A DNA stretch of 64,000 bases. Origin: Ascaris suum (taxonomy: Eukaryota; Nematoda; Chromadorea; Rhabditida; Ascarididae). Of this stretch, positions 1 through 10,519 are shown in pieces. Positions within the stretch are counted from its first letter, which is position 1; each line of letters starts with the position of its first letter. Under the pieces are notes generated by a model. The model was given only the letters and a program-made list of their open reading frames with translations, had not been told where the DNA came from and did no database searches. A program made the position numbers and the translations under genes. Location: contig CM024173.1 of the NCBI GenBank assembly GCA_013433145.1, positions 10,126,322 through 10,190,321 of the forward strand. The letters run 5' to 3'.

Positions 1-1672
1 AAGTCACATTCGCTGATCAATTCTTTGAAATAGTTTTAGCTCTTGTTTAATATAGCGCCAAGGCTGTAAACTGTTGTGGTTGTTGCGGTTATGAAGCAGG
101 AGGTAGAAACGACAGATAATAAATAAGATTTTTTGCTTGTAAATTCTATAACCCCTTCTTAATTAATCAAGGAAAGAGAAATGTGATGCACTGGACGATT
201 GGAAGCGAGCGGTTTCATTAAAAACTGCCATAGAAAATAAATCTTCAGGTTACAATTTTGTCCTATAGTGTTGAGTCAATTTGAGATTATGAAAGGGTTC
301 ATCACTAAACAAGTAAAAAAAAGCTCGTTTTGCTTTGCTCTTTCCCACATTTGTCATTTTATTGTCGCGCTCATCACTTCACGCATAATTCCCACGATTT
401 GTATTTGACAAGAGCACTTTGTCACAAAAGCGATCTTATTTTTTTTTGCAAGCGCAGTGCTCATTATAGCGCCAGTGAGCGACAGGAAAAAACTCATTTA
501 CTGCTATACGGCTGAAAAAGGACGACATCATTCGAAGCGGAATCGCCTCAGGCTATGTTCGAATCAACAGTCGAAGAGACATATCTTATTCAGGCTTACT
601 GTAACTGACTGTTTTTGATAGTTATATTTGATTTATTCTGATAGACGTTTTGGAAATTATTTTGAGATGTTGATGGCATAATATTTGCATTTATTCTACA
701 CAAATGGAAAGTTGCCACTCACCAAAAATTTGTCATACAACTTTAATATTTGGCTATCGATTTATTGAATTTCGTAGATTATCACTCCGTTTCAATATAG
801 GTCTTACATTTCTTTAAGGTCTATGTACATCGATTTATAACATATAACTTCTTTTATAATTTTCATTAACGACGCATGAATCACTAGGAGGATTTGCTCA
901 TCAATTTTTCCATGTTTCCCTTCTCCTAGTATGTTTTTTCATTGGTCATAAGTTCTCTTGAGCGAATTATTTGATAAATACTTAGCTGTCGCCTTCCGGA
1001 TGGTCTTTCGTTGCTTCTGATGGCATTGAAACTTTTTATGATTCACACTTTGCGATCGTGAGTCCAAAATTTAGTGTGATCACAAGTTGCAATATGTGAA
1101 TTGTTTTGCAAACTTTAGCGCACATTTGCCTGTGATTGTTCTCAAAATCTAAACGCACTCCTAAATTTTGAGTACTTTCGCGCGCAAATTCAGCAAGACG
1201 AAAATTTCAGTCGGGGCCGCATAGAACTTCATCTTTTATGTCGGTAAATTATTCAAAAGTCTGTAATCAATATTAGTCAAGGAAGTCAGCACGTGGTTGC
1301 CTGGTGGTTGAAAATTCTCTAGGTCGGCCTTAAAGACCATATAGTTGCTAAATAGAACAACATTTTTATTGTCTGACGGTCAACTTTACGAGATTGTATA
1401 CAAACTCAGCGCAGTTCGTGCACTAATGTGGAGTGCGATTAGTTTGCGACGCGGATTTTCGCCTTTTCTTAGTGTTTTCAGTATATTCATACTGCACTGC
1501 CTACGACTGCAACATGCTCCCGATCGTGCAGACCCCTTCAGTCCTTCAGTGAAGAGTAAGTGTGGAAGCACGGAAGTCTTACCTTAAGACACTCTCAACA
1601 TCTTCAGAGCACCTGTTGCTTCGGGCTGTCTGAGTATCTTGGTTACCCTCTAGCCCCAATTCGTCCCGACTG
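1..1672. other. Stretch without a supported gene
   Basis: No convincing multi-exon gene. One plus-strand segment, 1482-1555, has a good acceptor (GTGTTTTCAG) and a strong donor (GTAAGTGTGG) and is open in two frames, so it may be a single exon of a gene I could not extend. The rest is AT-rich and broken by stops. Confidence 0.4.
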
Positions 1673-4600
1673 TCAAAGTTTTCTGAGCATCCTCGGGAGG
1701 GGTAGCCTGCACCAGCGCATGGATTGCTCAAAGTCTCCAGGCGTCTTGACTTTTAGGGCTTCCTGAATTTCATCGAGGATGTTCTGAAAAAAAACTTGGA
1801 GCACCCTACACCTTAAGTTTCAGCCGTAAGGGTCGGCGGGAGGGAGAGGGGAGGAAGGTGCAGAGCCACTAGCATTTCCTTATGGGGCTTAAACTTCCAT
1901 GGTTAGACTACAACTCTGGATAAACTAGGAACCAGAGAACCTTGCGATCCCTTGAAGGTTCTACACTAGGAACAGGATTTGATAGACATAAGACAGGGAC
2001 AGTCCGTATAAAAAAAATGTTAACTTCCTGTGATCGGATCGAGTGATTATTCATTCGACTGTTTCTGAAATGAAGTCTTGCTGATCGTAGTGAGTTAGTA
2101 AAGATTTTGAGAGATGCAGAAATTGCTTGAACACTGACTAAAAACGACGAGACGGTTTTGTGATGATGAGTCCGAAACACACAGTTTATACTATAGAACA
2201 ACCGATATTGAATCCAACAGCAATCAAGAGGAATGAAGTTCCCACTATGTCGTCATGATTTCTCCCATTTGCTATCGTACACATCTTGGCTATATTCAGT
2301 TTTGTTTTGCGTTCATCAGTGACAAAGAAATAAAAAAATAATTCCATACGTGGAAGCTTATCGTAAAGAAAAAACCAATTTTTACAAAAGATGTTCTTGG
2401 AAAACATTTTTAGCAGTGTGTTTTATTCGAACTGAAATTCACATTGTGGAATTATTCAAAAAAAAAAAAAAAGGCCTAAAATGACTCAACTGAAAGAAAG
2501 CGATTTTTTTTTTTGGACGATGAAGTTTACAGAATTTTTCGGACGTGTGAAACAACCTTACGGCATGAACGAAAGAGACATGAAATTTGACATGAAATTA
2601 TAACTCTACAACATGAGCAAAGAAACGTTACATTGACATGAAATTATAGCTCTAAATGAATGTTCCACATTGATGATTTTAAGAGAATAATATTGAAGAA
2701 TATAATATTCGCAAACGATATAAAGATTTAAAAAAGTAGAGTGGACAATCTCAGAATTGCTTCATGGAAGAATATATGTAAAAAAAATCCAGTCTTCCGA
2801 CACAAGAAAAATGTCAGTGGAAATGAAAGTAGAAATTCGATGATTTCGTAGATGAATCACTCCTACATCGATTTAGCGCATCTTTGTGCATTTATTTGAT
2901 ATCCGTTGTTTATTACCAATGGCAACGCTTCTACGTGATACGCATTTAAAAATTGCAAAATGGGCATTTGAAACTACGTTTCGAGCCTTCGTCAACATTG
3001 AGGGTTTTTAAAACTGCAGTTGCGCATATAAATGGATGGTGTTTTAGAAATTCAAACGACGGAAAGAGACACGAACGGAAGGAAATAAATGTCGAGAACA
3101 ATACATGGGATGGGTGTTATAGAAGAGTGGAGAAGTGGAGAACAGGAAAACACCTTACTTCTATTGGAGATGGTTATTGGAACAGAGAATTTATTCCTTT
3201 CTCCTCTACTCCATCATCGATCTTCTGATCCATCCTATACATCCATCCTCACCATTCTCAGCCCCTACTTTTCTTCATTTTTATTCCTTATGCCTTTTTT
3301 CGATCGTAGGGAATACTTTGTGGTTTGTCTGAGCAAATGCAATTGTTTTATACCATCTGGTGTTGACAAAGTGCAAAAATGTCGTGTGATCTTTCTCAAC
3401 CTCCTGTTTCTCAGCAGCGTCATTGTGGGCATGAATGCAGGAGGCTTGGAGCACCTGAACATTCTTCATTAAAGTCCAGGCCATTTTAGAGCATGGAATA
3501 TGGTTCCAGTTCCCATTTAATGGAATATCTCCTAATGAGTCATGGTCCATGGAGAGCGAGCACAGCATTTGATCTATTGCACCATCCCTTCATGCATGTG
3601 CGTCCTCCACTTCTACCTCAACTATTGCGTGTTGATGCAAGAAGCGGCCATTTACGAGCATAATGCAAGGCTGTGGAAACATACATCAGCATTAAGGGTT
3701 TGAGAAAATGAGAGGAATAAAGGAGGGAGCGGGGAGACTGAAAGTTGAGAACGTTCAAATCAGGCAACTGTCCTATCACTTTGAGCCACATTTCTTCTAC
3801 CTTGATATTAGCCGTTATATTGATTATTTCGCTTCTGGAAGCACTGTTTTTTTGCGGTTTAGCATTAGGTTATAATTCTATCAAGCAAACGAAGCAACAA
3901 TTCTCAAGGACAGACAGGCATGCACTGGACATCACTCACCCGCTCCAAATCAAACTGTCGTCATCTTTAACATCATGTGTGGTTGTCTAATCATTCGGTT
4001 ACTTCAAAATACGTCCTTCAGTTGAGAGCTCAAAAGGTGATTCAGCTTTTTTCCTTGATAGTGCTCCAATCTATCTCCAAGGCTAATGGAACTGCCTGAC
4101 AAGCATGCACTCTCGTAATGTACAATGATGTTTGAGTGGTCATCTTTTATCCACGCCCAGCCCATAGTTGCCAGTGTACCCATCGCTGCAAGCACACTGT
4201 CAGAAGAATGAATCCGCGGCCAGAATATTTGCAGCAAAAACCGATCAGCGCGTTCATCTCAGGTGTGCGACGTCATCTGCGATCGAATCTACCATCGTTA
4301 CACATCAATCGATCGCACAGCTTTGATGAAGAAATAAACGAAGCTCCCGAATTTTTCGCTACAGACATGTACAAATGTGGCTTGAAAGGAATTCCGCTTG
4401 CAAGCCTCTAACGAATTTCAAACAAAATCTCAGCAATCTCACGTAGGAAACATGGAGAGGTGCGAGGGGGGATGAGAATGAGAGGAGCAAGGAAACGAGA
4501 GGACGAGGGACGATAGTTTCGATACTATCGCAGTCGTTGGTGAAAACCTCTCAAACCTCATAAGCATATGTAAATAAATGTGCATGTTATGCATATAAAT

Positions 4601-6230
4601 ATGCAAAATGTGCATGTTATGCATATAAATATGCACTTATATTTTAGGATTGCTTAATGAGGTTTATATTTTGTAAGATGCAGTCATCTTTATATTTCTA
4701 TTCTTAACATCAGTAGAGAAAAACAGCTACAAACAAATTTAGTGCCTTCGCTTGCATATAGGTCGCTTGGTCGGTCCCAGTAGGAACGTTAGCTTAACAA
4801 CCGGAAGAACTGAGAACACGAGTCTATCTTGGAAGGGGTTATATTTTTAAACACTTACTTACGAAACATCGAACTTCAACGAAATACCATATGGCATTAG
4901 GACCGGTTCGCTGAAAGTGTTGCAACGCATAACATGAACTCGATCCCAAAGAACAATCTATCATAAACTTCCAGTTCCGAGTGCTAACTTCCCCATAAAT
5001 GTTTCTACAAAAAAAAAAAAAAAAAAAATTCTTAAAGTGGACCCAGGCGTTAAATTCTTGAAATGCAATATGAGCCACAGAGAAGCGGAAAGCAAAAGAA
5101 GATGTACGCATAGAAAATGCTGAAGGAACCATTTAATTGCAACCGAATCAGCTCAGAAATGAATAATGATGGAGTCTATTTGAAGATGAAGGAATAAAAC
5201 ATAGGATCGACGGATTAAAAAACACTTCCAAGACATGCAGACTGATTAGAAATTTCTCAGCTCTGCAGTAAGGAATTGTACGCAAACTGTGATGACAATC
5301 CTCTCTAGGAAAAACGCAAAATGATTCGTTGGACATTGAATCGATAAAAAGCTCAACGTATGCAATCGTAGTGGGGGAGTGACATTTGCACATCGAACAC
5401 TTTAGATAAGCGCTTTTTTCCATCGTTTCTTTTGCTGCGCTATGGAGATTGGAAGGTGGAAATGACATAACAACATCAGATGGGAAACAAATCGGACCAC
5501 TTTCAGTGTTTCTAACTGTTGAATTCTTCGCTGTTATTTTCGACGCAGTCAACGACGCTGAAGTGGTTCGATTTCGGTATTCCAGCAGCCAGAACGATGA
5601 ACTTTAGGTGATGATTGACGGATAATTTGAGACCAGTGATGTTCTGCACTGAATGGCTGACAAACAACGCTGATGAACCTATATTATGCACCTTTTTAAA
5701 GGAAGCATCGATTCACAGAAGCGAAGTTTGGGACATTCTTGCCGGAAGGAAGTTTGAAATCTCGAAACTTGAGTCATCTTCTCTTTCGTATGGCTTTGAA
5801 ACCTTGTTCGCTAAGGTTTATTCATTATGCAAAATAAAAGTAATTTATCGTGCGCCAGAATGCAACGCGAATGTGCCGAAGTGAATCCACCGAATCTCTC
5901 GACGTTGTGTTGAACAGCTGCATCGTTAACCTGCCATCAATAGCGATCGGTGAGTTTAATTCAGCTTTAGTCCTGAAGGGTGAATATTCGAGCTCGATGA
6001 GTCACTGAACCAACTTTATTTTTGTGAGGAGCAATTTGATAATTTTGGTAATTCGCGGCTGCTGTCCTAATGATTTTTTCTTTCGAACGATTTTTTCACA
6101 GGTTCTCATTCCTTTTTACAGTGAGCATCTTATAATAATCATCACGATTTGATTTCCTTTAATACCTGTTGCGAACATGGAAGTGCTACATAACCTTCCC
6201 CTTCCCTCTCCCTCCACAGGACTCTCGAAG
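1673..6230 (-). CDS. Multi-exon gene of unknown function, possible membrane protein (model)
   Basis: Minus-strand exons, 5' to 3': 6166-6230, 5226-5557, 5043-5119, 4863-5004, 3317-3454 and 1673-1783 (TGA at 1673-1675). Phases agree at every junction. The best signals are the donor GTAAGTAAG after 4863, the poly-T acceptor before 5004 and the acceptor TTTTTTTTCAG before 1783. The exons give about 285 residues. Exon 5226-5557 is Cys-rich (KCSMCKC near its middle). Exon 5043-5119 encodes a hydrophobic helix (LLLLSASLWLILHF) followed by NLT, a possible N-glycosylation site. The last three exons are mixed polar and look soluble. I recognise no family. Weak points: the 38-nt intron 5005-5042 is unusually short, the donor at 5225 (GTGTTT) is poor, and 5' exons may lie at 7052-7180. 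This could be two genes joined in error. The initiator Met was not found. Confidence 0.42.
4576..4635. repeat. Two identical 30-bp tandem copies
   Basis: The 30-bp unit starting AAATGTGCATGTTATGC occurs at 4576-4605 and again at 4606-4635 with no mismatch. Each unit carries ATGCAT-type palindromes. It lies inside the predicted intron between exons 3317-3454 and 4863-5004 of the minus-strand gene. Confidence 0.9.
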
Positions 6231-7051
6231 CTGTAAATGATAGTAGCCAACGCACCGTTTTCTTCTTTTGACTGGGATAGCTGTTTAAAGCATATTTATT
6301 TTCGACGAAACATATGGCATTTTCCTTGCTGTGCTTCATGGTATCATTATTCGGAGGAAAAAAAAGCGAGTCGTTTCCAGGATGCATCCTTCCGCTGAAT
6401 TTAAGGCAGCTCGAGACGGAAGATGCGGCTGGAACACTTTCCTGCGGAAGAGGTGTTGGGTAGTTGCAGCTTCCATTAATTACTGGATGCATTGCGAGAG
6501 TTACACAGAAACGTATATGAACCGCAAAAAGTATAACGTTCTCCGATGATGTTAACTCGTTTGCTAAGTGTGTTAACCCGCTCGTCCAAATGTATCGCTG
6601 GGTTCAAAACTAAAAAGACAATCGGCTATAAATTTAGATAAGAAAAAGCCGACCCATCAGCTGATTTTGCTTCGAATTTTCTAAAAAAAGCAATTGCTGC
6701 TCCGCATGCATTTTAACAACACCTGAGCCGCTCTTGATCGCTACTTCTAGATTTGAACATTGTATGCAAATCAGTGCGAAACCCTGCACGCATCAAATAA
6801 TAAAGTTTCTATCACTCTCGAAAACATTTCGTAGTTTTTCCGGATATGCATTTTCCTGAACACGTCTATTGTCCTTCATTCCCTTTTTTTGGCCTATCTT
6901 CTTGTGTTTCCATCAAATTGCGGAATTGTTCCTCGATCTTCGCTTTTGCAGAATGCTCCATTCACTATTCTTTATAATTAGAGACCTATCCCCACCATAT
7001 CTTCACACATCAAATTCCTGGCGTGGATTGTTTTCACGAGCGTTATTTTAC

Positions 7052-7846
7052 GCTTTGGCAACTTTTTCTTCGATCAGTTTGGCTTTTTCATCGGAAAAGT
7101 CCATCGCTCCACAGCTGATTTTATTGGTGTCTCCGCAATTTGGCAAAAGCTCCGAATAAGGGTCGTCAAATTGATGTTCTTTTCATTGATTATGCTGAAA
7201 TATTTGTTGGTGTTATATGGAAACTTTAATATAAAAGAAAGCTAGAGCATAAAACAAAACAATTTCTTCGTACCGAATTTTTTCCGCCTAAACCTTCATC
7301 CTCGATTAAGGTGGAGAATTTCTAACTCTAAGGAATCAATAGTGACATACCGTCAAGTAGTATCTCAAGTTATTTGCCGATAATTTGAAAGTTTGCAAAA
7401 AAATTCAAAGATCCGTCGATGGACTCCATAGCTGTCCACCGAGATCGTTAAATTTTGCTTGAAAGGTATGTAACATGACAGCTTATTTGAAATTAATAAA
7501 TACCGTTTAATGTAAATTGCTGTTAATCACGGATGTATGTTTATCTCGCGAACCTAATAGCTACCAGCAGCTCTGTGACCAATGTAGGTATTATTGTCAA
7601 TGAATCTTTACACCGACGGCCTCGTTAGCAGAAAGTGTCATTAAAAGCATTCAATATCGCCAACTACACAAGATGGAATATTGATGCAGCTTGATCCCGT
7701 CGTTCAAAATCTGACAGAGAGCAGACCGAACGATTCAAGGAAAATTTGCTCGTACTACTGTTTTTATTTTGATCCATTCTGTTTGAAATGAGCCAAGAAA
7801 AACATTTTGACAACATTTTTTGAACCCTTCGACAACACGGGACCAT
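7052..7846 (-). CDS. Candidate 5' exons upstream of the 1.7-6.2 kb gene
   Basis: Exon 7664-7846 opens with ATG (MVPCCRRVQKML) and runs 60 codons to a GT donor (GTAGTTGG) near 7666. The next region, 7052-7190, has a good acceptor (ATATTTCAG, exon from 7188). Two minus frames there look like protein. One follows the acceptor in the phase left by the first exon and stops near 7090. The other contains CGDTNKISCGAMDF and EEKVAKA and ends at a GTAAAA donor in the phase needed by exon 6166-6230. I cannot tell whether this is a separate two-exon gene or the 5' end of the downstream model, or whether a frameshift has split one gene. Confidence 0.25.
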
Positions 7847-8497
7847 TCTATAGTATTTTTAATCCTTCCCCTTGTGCACGACCCCCCTTTATGTAAGCTC
7901 GCTAGCTAATAAGTGAGTCTTCGATATCAAGTTCAGCGCAAAATTCATTCTCGTATCATATCATTCATGCTGTGAACCCGCCTAACTTAGGTGAACGGTC
8001 TCAAAGCTTATTATCTTGATGTAATTTCTGAGATCGACTTTGTTTGATGAGTTGTTTTCTACTTCTTGCTTCGTGAATGCCGCATAATCTTGGAAACTGT
8101 CACTTTATTTTGCTATGTCTGTTAGTATGTCTTCCTAAAAACATCCTATCCGAGGTAATTTTAAAAGGATAAGTTGGATTTGCGCATCCATCTTGATGTG
8201 TCGATGATAGTGGGCTTTCAGATGGATTCTGGATGCCTTATTTCGTATGCCCTGAAGTGATCGGAAAAGTATACAATATGCTACACTACTGCACGTTTCT
8301 TCGAATTCTGTTTATCTGCATTCCTATTCGTCTGTTCATGCTGCAATTTTCAATAACGAGTTCGGAACCTCCTCACTCATGAACTGATGAGTATAATTTC
8401 CTCATTACCAAAGTTTCTCACAGTAAATTTTCGTCGCAATTAAAAATAACCGTCATCTGAATATACCATAAAGTTCTGGAGGACAAGTTTGCAAACA

Positions 8498-9016
8498 ATG
8501 GCAGGAGATTTTCGCCATTATTTTCATACACTCGTTGTAATGCGATTATATCTGCAACTGTTGAGTGCCTCTGTCTGCATATGCACCCTTCTCTGGCGGC
8601 TTCAGTCTGTAGCCACTAAACAAAGGATGAGGAAATTTGATAATTGTTATGTAAATCAACGTTCCCACAGCAAATTTCAACTTGATCCATTTCTTCGAAG
8701 ATGCATTCAAATTAGCAAAAATTTTCCGATGATTTTGTACCCGTCAGGTAATAAAGCACGTGAACAGCATTGCGAAGGATCTATTACAATATGCACTTTC
8801 GCAACCGCTTACCAGAACGAATCTTTCAAAAGTTACCCATGGGTAATAAAGTATGTGGAACAATGCATTCTTCTTTCAGGTGATTCAAATAATTATTATT
8901 ATCTTCCACAAAAATTTTCTTTTTGTGAACTTACCAACAGCACTATATATGCAAATGTTTCAGCGTTTTTAGAAGTTTTTCCCGAAACTGACGGATCAGC
9001 GTCGAATATTCTGTAA
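8498..9016 (+). CDS. Hypothetical Cys-containing protein, possibly secreted
   Basis: An uninterrupted frame of 172 codons from ATG at 8498 to TAA at 9014-9016, far longer than expected by chance in this base composition. A second Met (MRLYLQLLSASVCICTLL) starts a plausible signal peptide. The following part has about six cysteines and N-glycosylation sequons such as NES and NST. The stop overlaps a good donor (GTAAGG from 9013), so the frame may be an exon that continues elsewhere. An in-frame 132-nt segment, 8748-8879, also has a donor and an acceptor and could be a facultative intron. No family recognised. Confidence 0.35.
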   Translation: MAGDFRHYFHTLVVMRLYLQLLSASVCICTLLWRLQSVATKQRMRKFDNCYVNQRSHSKFQLDPFLRRCIQISKNFPMILYPSGNKAREQHCEGSITICTFATAYQNESFKSYPWVIKYVEQCILLSGDSNNYYYLPQKFSFCELTNSTIYANVSAFLEVFPETDGSASNIL

Positions 9017-9094
9017 GGTGTCATTCTGTCGAGCGCATAGTGCCCAATAAGTTTCGTATCGCCAGGTCCCATGGTTCCGGATATGGAATCACCG

Positions 9095-9250
9095 GACAGA
9101 CACGCGCAAACGCGCACAGGCACAAATGCACATATGTACATAAACGTATACACACGCATACAAGGACGCGCACAAACGCGCGCACGCGGACACACGCGCC
9201 ATGCACGCGCGCACAAGCTTACACACAGACGCAAGCAAGCTCGAACACAT
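9095..9250. repeat. Alternating purine-pyrimidine tract rich in CACG, CACA and CGCG
   Basis: About 150 bp of imperfect CA/CG dinucleotide repeat (ACACGCGC, CGCACAAACGCGCGCACGCG and similar) just after the 8.5-kb frame. The open frames in it (runs of His, Arg, Thr and Ala on one strand, Val, Cys and Arg on the other) are low-complexity artefacts of the repeat. Confidence 0.85.
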
Positions 9251-10162
9251 ATGTGGGGCACGATCTATCGTGATACGAGATCGTGGACAACGTCAATATT
9301 TCGAAGATCAGGTAATACGTGGGTATAATATTATACATCGTTTATTGTTTTTTTAAAGGCATTTGCGAGAATGGTTGTCCGGGAGGAGTAGAGTAGTGCA
9401 GACGACTATTTTGTGTCTCCTCCTTTATCATGTTTCTGATGTAATTACGATTCTCGAGTGTCACAACCCCGTGGACGGAAAGTCAGTTTCGTTATCGTAA
9501 CATCTCCTCTCGTAAGGAGGAGATGCTAATCTTCTTTTCATCTGCATGCTTTTCATGAGATACAAATCCCTCTCTCCTAGCCCGGCGTACTTCCATCCGT
9601 TGGCTTTTGAAATGAACCATTTGTTTGTGGTGCGGGCTGAATCTTACAGTTCACATCTTAAAAAGCATTAGCAGGCGCATCCTATGTTCATCACTTTGTT
9701 TTCATCATTTCTTTGCTCTGATGCACTTGTTTCCATTTTTCTCTTTTTAATTGTTATTGCATTCTCGTTCACGAATGAGATCAGGTGTTCAAGTTTGGTG
9801 GAGATTTTTGAAACATTTGCGCTTATTCGGCTCCAATTCGATGCTCATTTAGCAACGATTACTTTTGCACCTTGCGCACATGCCGTACTAATGTGCGGTA
9901 CCAATTGGGGAGAAATGTTAACTTAGTCCTCCCATTCTGTGCTTCGAACCAGTTTTGTTTCGAAAAAGGGGGTCTTTTAATCAGGAGCTTATTGAAAATA
10001 AGACTTTTTAAAATGGCAGGTTTATGCGGAACAAGTCAAATTGATTGTTTTTGACGTAGTGCCGCAAATGGCATTTGCGGCAAATTTTTATTTCTTAGCC
10101 TATTTTACTATTTTCAGTTCTCCGTAGCTGTTGTCGTCAGGTCTCTTCGAGATGAGTGACCT

Positions 10163-10516
10163 TCACGCTACACAGCAGTAGGATAGAAACCGCAGCTTGT
10201 CGTCCTGGTTTAGTATTTTTACAAGGTCATCCAGAGAGGCTACAAGGAAATGAAATGTGACGGATGTAAACTGGTGGATGTGGACGCGATAGATGTTGTC
10301 GAGCACCTGAATGCACAACAACAAGCTTAAGAAGGAAACAGACGAAAGCAGATAGCTGTCGAAAATGCCCAGAAAAGAGATGTGCACCGCCAATCCTTGA
10401 TAAGCCGTGAGGAAAGTCGGGCGAAAGAGCTGAGGATTGCGAAGAAAAAAAGGTACATAAAAGCACAGTTCTCCATTAACTGCCAACTTTGCCGAATGTG
10501 TCCCTAATGCTTTTCC
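10163..10516. other. Region open on both strands, coding strand unresolved
   Basis: Minus strand 10163-10486 is open for 107 codons with long hydrophobic runs (SYLLSSVSFLSLLLCIQ) and an acceptor-like TTGTGCATTCAG inside it. Plus strand in frame from ATG at 10250 reads MKCDGCKLVDVDAIDVVEHL, meets one TAA, and then stays open for 56 highly charged codons (SREESRAKELRIAKKKRYIK). The charged plus frame and hydrophobic minus frame mirror each other as sense and antisense would. Either a minus-strand membrane protein exon or a broken plus-strand coiled-coil protein is possible. Confidence 0.3.
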
Positions 10517-10519
10517 TTG

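Noticed and set aside
541..560. GTTCGAATC resembling a tRNA T-loop
   Set aside because: No A-box or cloverleaf can be formed around it.
5412..5608. Plus-strand frame ending QNDEL, resembling an ER-retention tail
   Set aside because: It is antisense to a 110-codon minus-strand exon and has no upstream exon; the tail is probably coincidence.
7048..7160. Plus-strand frame (ALATFSSISLAFSSEKSIAP)
   Set aside because: The minus strand of the same bases reads better as protein, and this frame looks like its shadow.
9021..9328. Overlapping open frames on both strands rich in His/Arg/Thr or Val/Cys/Arg
   Set aside because: They are translations of the CA/CG dinucleotide repeat.
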